Below are positions 6,472 to 10,665 of a stretch of 10,665 nucleotides of DNA, piece after piece. A model generated the notes under the pieces. That model worked only from the letters and a program-made list of their open reading frames with translations, had not been told where the DNA came from and ran no database searches. How positions within the stretch are numbered: position 1 is the first letter of the stretch; the number at the start of each line of letters is the position of its first letter. Position numbers and translations under genes: made by a program. Source of the stretch: an uncultured Alphaproteobacteria bacterium (GTDB taxonomy: Bacteria; Pseudomonadota; Alphaproteobacteria; RF32; CAG-239); NCBI GenBank assembly GCA_944392185.1, contig CALXVW010000063.1, forward strand, positions 1 through 10,665, written 5' to 3'.

Positions 6472-8960
6472 GTTGATTTTTCCTTTACCGGTTCCTCTTT
6501 GGGGGCTTCGGGTTTAGAAGCAATATCTTCATGGCTGTTATACAAGATAACGGCTTCTTGTTTTTCTTTTATTGGCTGAGAAATTTCTCCGCCGTTATTC
6601 TCATCGCGCTCACCACGGTTGCGGCGGCGGTCAAAGCGATTGCGCCCGCGACGACGCTCAAACCGACCTCGACGGCGTTCCGTGCGGGCTTCATCTTCCG
6701 GCTCCATCTGAGCTTGCGGCTCCACCAAGTCTTCGGCTACAGGTGTTTCGGGAGCTTTTATCTCAATTTCTTCCACCATAGGAACTTCTTCCTCAACCGG
6801 TTGCGAAGGAGCTTTTCCTTTAACCAATTTGGTTCTTTCTATTCTGTAATCAGAAACACATTTGATGCTGTCATCGGCACTGATGATGACTTCCATTTTA
6901 TATTTCTGCTCCAAATCAACCAGCATCTGGCGTTTTTGGTTCAAGATATAAATGGCAATATCCGTTGGAATAAAGACGTTGATTTTAGAAGAACGGTTTT
7001 TGATTCCTTCTTCTTCAATTCCACGCAAAACGTAGACAGCGCTGGATTCCGTAGTGCGGACAATTCCTTTGCCCTGGCAGTGCGGGCAAGTCTGATAATT
7101 GCTCTCAAAGCAAGAAGAATGCATTCTCTGGCCAGAGAGCTCAAGCAAACCAAACATGCTGACCTTGCCGACCTGACTACGAGAACGGTCTTTTTTCAAG
7201 GCCTCTTTCATACGTTTTTCAACCGCATGGTTGTTGGCAGGCTCATCCATATCAATAAAGTCAATCACGACCAAGCCGGCCAGGTTGCGCATTCTGAGCT
7301 GGCGGGCGATTTCATCGCAAGCTTCCAAGTTGGTCTTGAGCGCGGTTTCTTCCAAATCTTTTTCTTTGGTGGCGCGTCCGGAGTTTACATCAATGGAAAC
7401 AAGAGCCTCTGTCGGGTTGATAACCAAATATCCACCCGATTCTAACTGCGCGTTGGTGTCGTGCAGTTTATCGAGCTGTCCTTCGACTTGAAAACGCTGG
7501 AACAATGGCATATCGTTTTGACGATAGCTTTTAATTTTTTTCAGGTTGTGCGGAGATAAAATACGCAGGAAATCTTTGGCTGATTTATAGGCCTCTTCTC
7601 CGGCAACAATAATTTCAGAGGTGTCCTTGCTGTAAATATCACGAAGCGCACGCTTAATCAGATTCCCTTCCTCATGAATAAGGGCCGGGGCTTTTGTCTT
7701 AAGTGAATCAAGCCTGATTTGGTTCCATGTGCGGATAAGATAGTTATAGTCACGCACAATTTCGGCCTTTGGTTTTTCTTCACCTGCAGTGCGGACGATG
7801 ATAGACATATCGGCCGTCAACGGCAGCTCGCGGACAATACCTTTCAGGCGGTTGCGGTCAGCGGCATTGGTAATCTTGCGAGAAACACCGCCGCTTTTAA
7901 TACGGTTAGGCATCAAGACGCAATAGCGCCCGGCTAAGGAAAGATAAGTTGTGAGAGCAGCGCCTTTATTGCCACGCTCTTCTTTAACAACCTGCACCAA
8001 AAAAATTTGCCCTTCTTTGATGACATCTTGAATTTTATGGCGATGGAACAATTTGCGGGCGCGGATAAGTTTGCGTTGGAGTTCAAAATCCATTTCCGCA
8101 TCATCGTCGTCATCAATATCCATATCATCATCAACCAGATTTTGGGGTCTTTCTTCTTTTTCATCCATATCTTCGCTGATGGAAGGGGTTTCACAGCCGA
8201 CATCTTCAGCCAATACCTTGAGAGGCTCATCGGCTTTTTCTTCCTTAGTTTCTTCAGAAGCTTTTTTTGCGGCGGCTTCTAGTTCTTTTCTGGCTTCCTC
8301 CTGCTTGCGGATTCTCTTTTTGAGCAAACGTTTTTTCTGCGGATGTTTTTTGGAGCTTTCAGCTTCTTCAACAATTGCAGCCTCAGGCGTATTTTGTTCT
8401 TCTGCTTTTGGAGCTTCTGCTACGGTATCTTCAGACGCCGATTCTGCAATTGGTTCCGCATTAGCTTCCGTATTTTCTTCTGCGAGCGGAGGGACAGATT
8501 CCGCCAGAGGCTGTTCTTGTTCTTCAGTTTTAGCTTGAGCCTCAGCCTCTGCTGCCAAGCGAGCTTTTTCGGCCTCGGCAGCCAAGCGAGCCTCTCTGGC
8601 GGCAGCTTTTTCTTTGCGAATACGCTCTCTTTCAGCCTCACGCTCTCTTATGGCCTGTTTTTTATTTTCGATGATTTCATCAACTTCTTTATCGACCTCG
8701 GCCAGCTCTTCTTCCGAGAGGTTGTAGTAATCGGGGTGAATTTCGCCAAAAGCCATAAATCCGTGGCGGTTTCCACCGTAGTCAATAAAGCAGGCCTGGA
8801 GAGAAGGCTCCACCCGCATAACTTTTCCGAGATAAATATTGCCTTTTATCTGTCTGCGGTGGGTGGTTTCAAACTCAACATCTTCTAACTTATTGCCATC
8901 CAAGACGACCACACGGGTTTCTTCAGGTTGGGTGGCATCAATCAACATTCTTTTAGTCAT
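6444..8960 (-). CDS. rne: Ribonuclease E (Rne/Rng family) with a large S1-domain insertion
   Basis: An 838-aa endoribonuclease that starts mRNA decay and processes rRNA and tRNA precursors. The start is ATG 8960, since GGAG lies 7 nt upstream (8971-8968) and the protein then opens MTKRMLIDATQPEETRVVV as in alphaproteobacterial RNase E. The S1 RNA-binding domain starts at about 36 (GNIYLGKVMRVEPSLQACFIDYGGNRHGF) and resumes at about 308 (KIQDVIKEGQIFLVQVVKEE). About 230 residues of charged, Ala/Glu-rich, partly coiled-coil sequence split it, ending in a run of Asp (277-291). The 5'-sensor VRTAG lies at 389-393. The catalytic magnesium ligands are D524 (SIDVNSGRAT) and D567 (VIDFIDMD). The zinc-link CPHC is at 625-628. 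The C-terminal tail is short: an Arg-rich RNA-binding patch at 760-784, then WWKK near the end, resembling the GWW peptide by which Caulobacter RNase E binds PNPase. The gene is followed in the operon by the M48 protease. Confidence 0.97.
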   Translation of the reverse strand: MTKRMLIDATQPEETRVVVLDGNKLEDVEFETTHRRQIKGNIYLGKVMRVEPSLQACFIDYGGNRHGFMAFGEIHPDYYNLSEEELAEVDKEVDEIIENKKQAIREREAERERIRKEKAAAREARLAAEAEKARLAAEAEAQAKTEEQEQPLAESVPPLAEENTEANAEPIAESASEDTVAEAPKAEEQNTPEAAIVEEAESSKKHPQKKRLLKKRIRKQEEARKELEAAAKKASEETKEEKADEPLKVLAEDVGCETPSISEDMDEKEERPQNLVDDDMDIDDDDDAEMDFELQRKLIRARKLFHRHKIQDVIKEGQIFLVQVVKEERGNKGAALTTYLSLAGRYCVLMPNRIKSGGVSRKITNAADRNRLKGIVRELPLTADMSIIVRTAGEEKPKAEIVRDYNYLIRTWNQIRLDSLKTKAPALIHEEGNLIKRALRDIYSKDTSEIIVAGEEAYKSAKDFLRILSPHNLKKIKSYRQNDMPLFQRFQVEGQLDKLHDTNAQLESGGYLVINPTEALVSIDVNSGRATKEKDLEETALKTNLEACDEIARQLRMRNLAGLVVIDFIDMDEPANNHAVEKRMKEALKKDRSRSQVGKVSMFGLLELSGQRMHSSCFESNYQTCPHCQGKGIVRTTESSAVYVLRGIEEEGIKNRSSKINVFIPTDIAIYILNQKRQMLVDLEQKYKMEVIISADDSIKCVSDYRIERTKLVKGKAPSQPVEEEVPMVEEIEIKAPETPVAEDLVEPQAQMEPEDEARTERRRGRFERRRGRNRFDRRRNRGERDENNGGEISQPIKEKQEAVILYNSHEDIASKPEAPKEEPVKEKSTWWKKLIKG

Positions 8961-8979
8961 TAATAATCTCCGCTTTTGC

Positions 8980-8997
8980 CTATGCCGCAAGGCATAG
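8980..8997 (-). promoter_or_regulatory. Hairpin in the rne 5' leader, just upstream of the ribosome site
   Basis: Perfect 7-bp stem, CTATGCC and GGCATAG, with a four-base loop. In the rne transcript (minus strand) the loop reads UUGC; on the plus strand it is GCAA, a GNRA-type loop. It ends 8 nt before the GGAG of rne. In gammaproteobacteria, leader hairpins of rne mRNA are bound and cut by RNase E to limit its own synthesis; a similar role here is inference. A TTG inside the loop is in frame with rne but is unlikely to be a start, as it lacks a ribosome site and would add a basic peptide foreign to the family. Confidence 0.5.
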
Positions 8998-9413
8998 ACA
9001 CAAATATGTTACTAAGCTGGAGGGAACTTAAAGACAGACACAACTATCCTGATATTTTTCAGGTTTAATTGTTTGCAATTTAAAAACCAAAAACAGTTTC
9101 AATTTTCTAATCTCTTTAACTTGCGCAAGGTTTTCATTTTTTTCTTATTGATTATTGAGCCTCACGCCAAAAACCCGTCCAGCAAAAATTTGCTTACATT
9201 TATTTGCCGGAGAGCCGTCCTATCCTGATGATGAGGTGGCGATACCAGATTTTGCCCTTGCAATTTTGTCTTTATACGAATAAAAAGGACGCATCCGATA
9301 CATAAATACCGACAAATCTTCCATCAGAATATACGTTTTGTTTTAAAACACAACAATAAAATAACGCTAGCGCATATTTTTATGTTTTTAAGAGATTGGT
9401 AAGAAGTATCGTG

Positions 9414-9419
9414 TATAAT
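9414..9419 (+). promoter_or_regulatory. Candidate -10 element of the amiC promoter
   Basis: A perfect TATAAT lies 40 bp before the amiC start. Transcription would begin at about 9426 and give a leader of roughly 34 nt. No good -35 box is found at 16-18 bp; the nearest TTGGTA (9396-9401) is only 12 bp away. The promoter may therefore be weak or activator-dependent, or the match may be chance in AT-rich DNA. Confidence 0.35.
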
Positions 9420-9459
9420 CAAAACTAAATTTATGAATCAAAGAGTGTTATAAACAAAG

Positions 9460-10641
9460 ATGTTTCGGATATTTCAAGCATTTCGTTTTTATTTGCTGCC
9501 AATAATTGTTGGGGCAGTGTTCTTGCTTGGAAATATCAATTCGGCTAAGGCGGGGCAAATTTCCGGGCTACGCATTGGGCAAGGGATCGGTTCCGTAAGA
9601 ATAGTGTTTGATGCCGATTCGAAGTTTGATTATAAAGTTTTTCTTCTTAAGGATCCTAACCGTTTGGTTGTGGATACTCAGAATATAGAGGTTAGTTCTC
9701 AGGTTGAAAAGGGGTGCGAGCCTAACAGCTTTGTTTCCTCAGTCCGCTTAGGAACTACGGGAGTTGACGGGGTTAGGGTGGTTTTTGATTTGCAAAAGCC
9801 AGCCATTGTCAAAAAAGCATTCATGCTAGCTCCTCAAAGTAAATTCAGTTGGCGATTTGTGATTGATCTGGAGGTCGCCTCTGAGAGGGAATTTGCAGCT
9901 CATGTCGGCAATGACCATGCTTTTAGTAACGATTCTTATGATAGCAACAAGACCTCTGTCAAAAATGTTTCATCATCAAAAGCATCTATTTCTCAGCGCA
10001 AAAGCAAGAAAGTTATTGTCTTGGACCCCGGTCATGGAGGAGTCGATCCGGGGGCTATCGGAATTTCCGGAGTCTATGAAAAGAACATAACTTTGGCTAT
10101 GGCCAAAGAGCTTAAGGCGGTTTTGGAAAAAGACAGTAATTACACCGTTTATCTGACACGTAATCGTGACGTATTTATACCTTTGCGAGATAGAGTAAAA
10201 ATTGCTCGGCGCTATGATGCGGATTTATTCTTGTCTATTCACGCAGATAGTGCAGCCAATAAAAGAGCAACCGGTTTGTCGGTTTATACGCTCTCGGAAA
10301 AGGCCTCCGACAAAGAGGCGGCAGCTTTGGCAGAAAAAGAAAACAAGGCAGATATTGTTGCCGGCTTAAATTTTGCCGAACATTCAAAAGAGGTATCTGA
10401 TGTTTTGCTGAATTTAGCTCAAAGAGAAACCCTAAACCGTTCTTCAGAGTTCGCCACCTTCATGGTCCAAGAGATGCGCAAATCCACTCATACATTGGAT
10501 AATACCCATCGTTTTGCAGGTTTTGCGGTTTTGAAAGCGCCTGATGTTCCCTCTGTTTTGATGGAGCTCGGGTATCTTTCCAATCGTCAAGAAGAAAAGT
10601 TACTGCAGCAAAAATCCGACCGCAAAAAATTGGCAATCTAA
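9460..10641 (+). CDS. amiC: AmiC-type N-acetylmuramoyl-L-alanine amidase
   Basis: A 393-aa periplasmic zinc amidase that cuts the bond between MurNAc and the stem peptide to separate daughter cells. A signal peptide spans residues 1-31, with cleavage after SAKA. An AMIN domain follows at about 33-140 (ISGLRIGQGIGSVRIVFDAD, PNRLVVDTQN), which in relatives targets the septum. A Ser/Lys-rich linker covers 150-182. The Amidase_3 domain runs from 184: LDPGHGGVDPGAIG (H192), YEKNITLAMA (E207), the SIHAD motif (H261) and VLMELGYLSN with catalytic E369. The zinc ligands and the catalytic Glu are all present. The ATG start has only a poor ribosome site (GAG about 15 nt upstream). The TAA at 10639-10641 comes right after KKLAI, and the same frame continues ASKAIDKY to the window edge. 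That matches the helix with which family members normally end, so the last 10 or so residues appear to be cut off. It is divergent from rne, a recurring alphaproteobacterial arrangement. Confidence 0.94.
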   Translation: MFRIFQAFRFYLLPIIVGAVFLLGNINSAKAGQISGLRIGQGIGSVRIVFDADSKFDYKVFLLKDPNRLVVDTQNIEVSSQVEKGCEPNSFVSSVRLGTTGVDGVRVVFDLQKPAIVKKAFMLAPQSKFSWRFVIDLEVASEREFAAHVGNDHAFSNDSYDSNKTSVKNVSSSKASISQRKSKKVIVLDPGHGGVDPGAIGISGVYEKNITLAMAKELKAVLEKDSNYTVYLTRNRDVFIPLRDRVKIARRYDADLFLSIHADSAANKRATGLSVYTLSEKASDKEAAALAEKENKADIVAGLNFAEHSKEVSDVLLNLAQRETLNRSSEFATFMVQEMRKSTHTLDNTHRFAGFAVLKAPDVPSVLMELGYLSNRQEEKLLQQKSDRKKLAI

Positions 10642-10665
10642 GCCTCAAAAGCCATTGATAAATAT

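Larger units (their letters stand above)
8961..9459. other. Divergent spacer between rne and amiC (about 500 bp)
   Basis: Much longer than any other gap here. It must hold the rne promoter and leader (leftward) and the amiC promoter (rightward). I see no tRNA or known RNA family. Besides the hairpin at 8980-8997, it holds several short dyads: CCTGA/TCAGG at 9048-9063, CTTGCGCAAG at 9120-9129, AGCAAA/TTTGCT at 9181-9194, TGTTTTAAAACA at 9339-9350 and CGCTAGCG at 9365-9372. The stretch 9155-9283 is more GC-rich than its surroundings and has a 42-codon open frame on the plus strand with no convincing start or ribosome site. I could not assign a clear rne promoter; TTGCAA-18-TATCAG on the minus strand (9077-9048) is a weak candidate. 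Long rne leaders are known in other bacteria as targets of RNase E autoregulation. Confidence 0.6.

Noticed and set aside
8053..8538. Long open frame on the plus strand opposite rne (Ser-rich, 161 codons)
   Set aside because: It mirrors the Glu/Ala-rich S1 insertion of rne; Ser/Phe-rich antisense frames are a by-product of GAA/GAG/GCN codons. No ribosome site or family resemblance.
8961..8990. Upstream in-frame TTG start for rne adding 10 residues
   Set aside because: The codon lies in a hairpin loop without a ribosome site, the added peptide is not a family feature, and ATG 8960 has GGAG at ideal spacing.
9181..9194. AGCAAA/TTTGCT dyad and other short palindromes in the rne-amiC spacer as operators
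   Set aside because: Six-base arms are expected by chance in AT-rich DNA, and no repeated copies or known regulator motif were seen.
1..10665. Search for a defence, mobile or biosynthetic system
   Set aside because: All but one of the genes belong to housekeeping families, and there are no integrases, transposases, direct-repeat arrays, toxin-antitoxin pairs or tRNA-flanked insertions.

Overview
This window reads as a piece of core chromosome from a low- to moderate-GC alphaproteobacterium. The evidence is an RNase E with the alphaproteobacterial N-terminus and a very large insertion in its S1 domain, an hflK-hflC-degP cluster next to an mrp/apbC gene, and a rne-M48 peptidase pair divergent from an AMIN-domain amidase. 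The AT-rich spacers, short gene lengths and lysine-rich proteins suggest a reduced or host/gut-associated lineage, but that placement is inference. I see no tRNA, rRNA, insertion sequence, phage gene or CRISPR array.

Layout, left to right. Positions 1-2238, minus strand: hflK, hflC and the start of a DegP/Do periplasmic protease. They are tightly packed, with 2-3 bp gaps, and form a membrane protein quality-control operon. Positions 2239-2342: a short AT-rich divergent promoter region. Positions 2343-3335, plus strand: the Mrp/ApbC Fe-S carrier ATPase. Positions 3322-5022, minus strand: an unrecognised, highly charged helical protein of 566 aa. Its 3' end overlaps that of mrp inside an 18-bp palindrome, and it has its own good sigma70-type promoter. 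Positions 5104-8960, minus strand: rne followed by a BepA/YfgC-like M48 metalloprotease with TPRs; the two genes overlap by 28 bp. Positions 8961-9459: a roughly 500-bp divergent spacer with a GNRA-like hairpin just upstream of the rne ribosome site. Positions 9460-10641, plus strand: an N-acetylmuramoyl-L-alanine amidase that stops a few codons short of where the family normally ends.

Common theme: most of the window serves the cell envelope. HflKC modulates the FtsH membrane protease, DegP and the BepA-like protease handle misfolded periplasmic and outer-membrane proteins, and the amidase splits septal peptidoglycan. RNase E is the main mRNA decay and processing enzyme. Mrp delivers Fe-S clusters.

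I do not see a new multi-gene system here. The items most worth a second look are the unknown 566-aa protein with a possible internal repeat, the in-frame stop that appears to clip the amidase's last helix, the palindrome shared by the ends of mrp and the unknown gene, and the rne leader.
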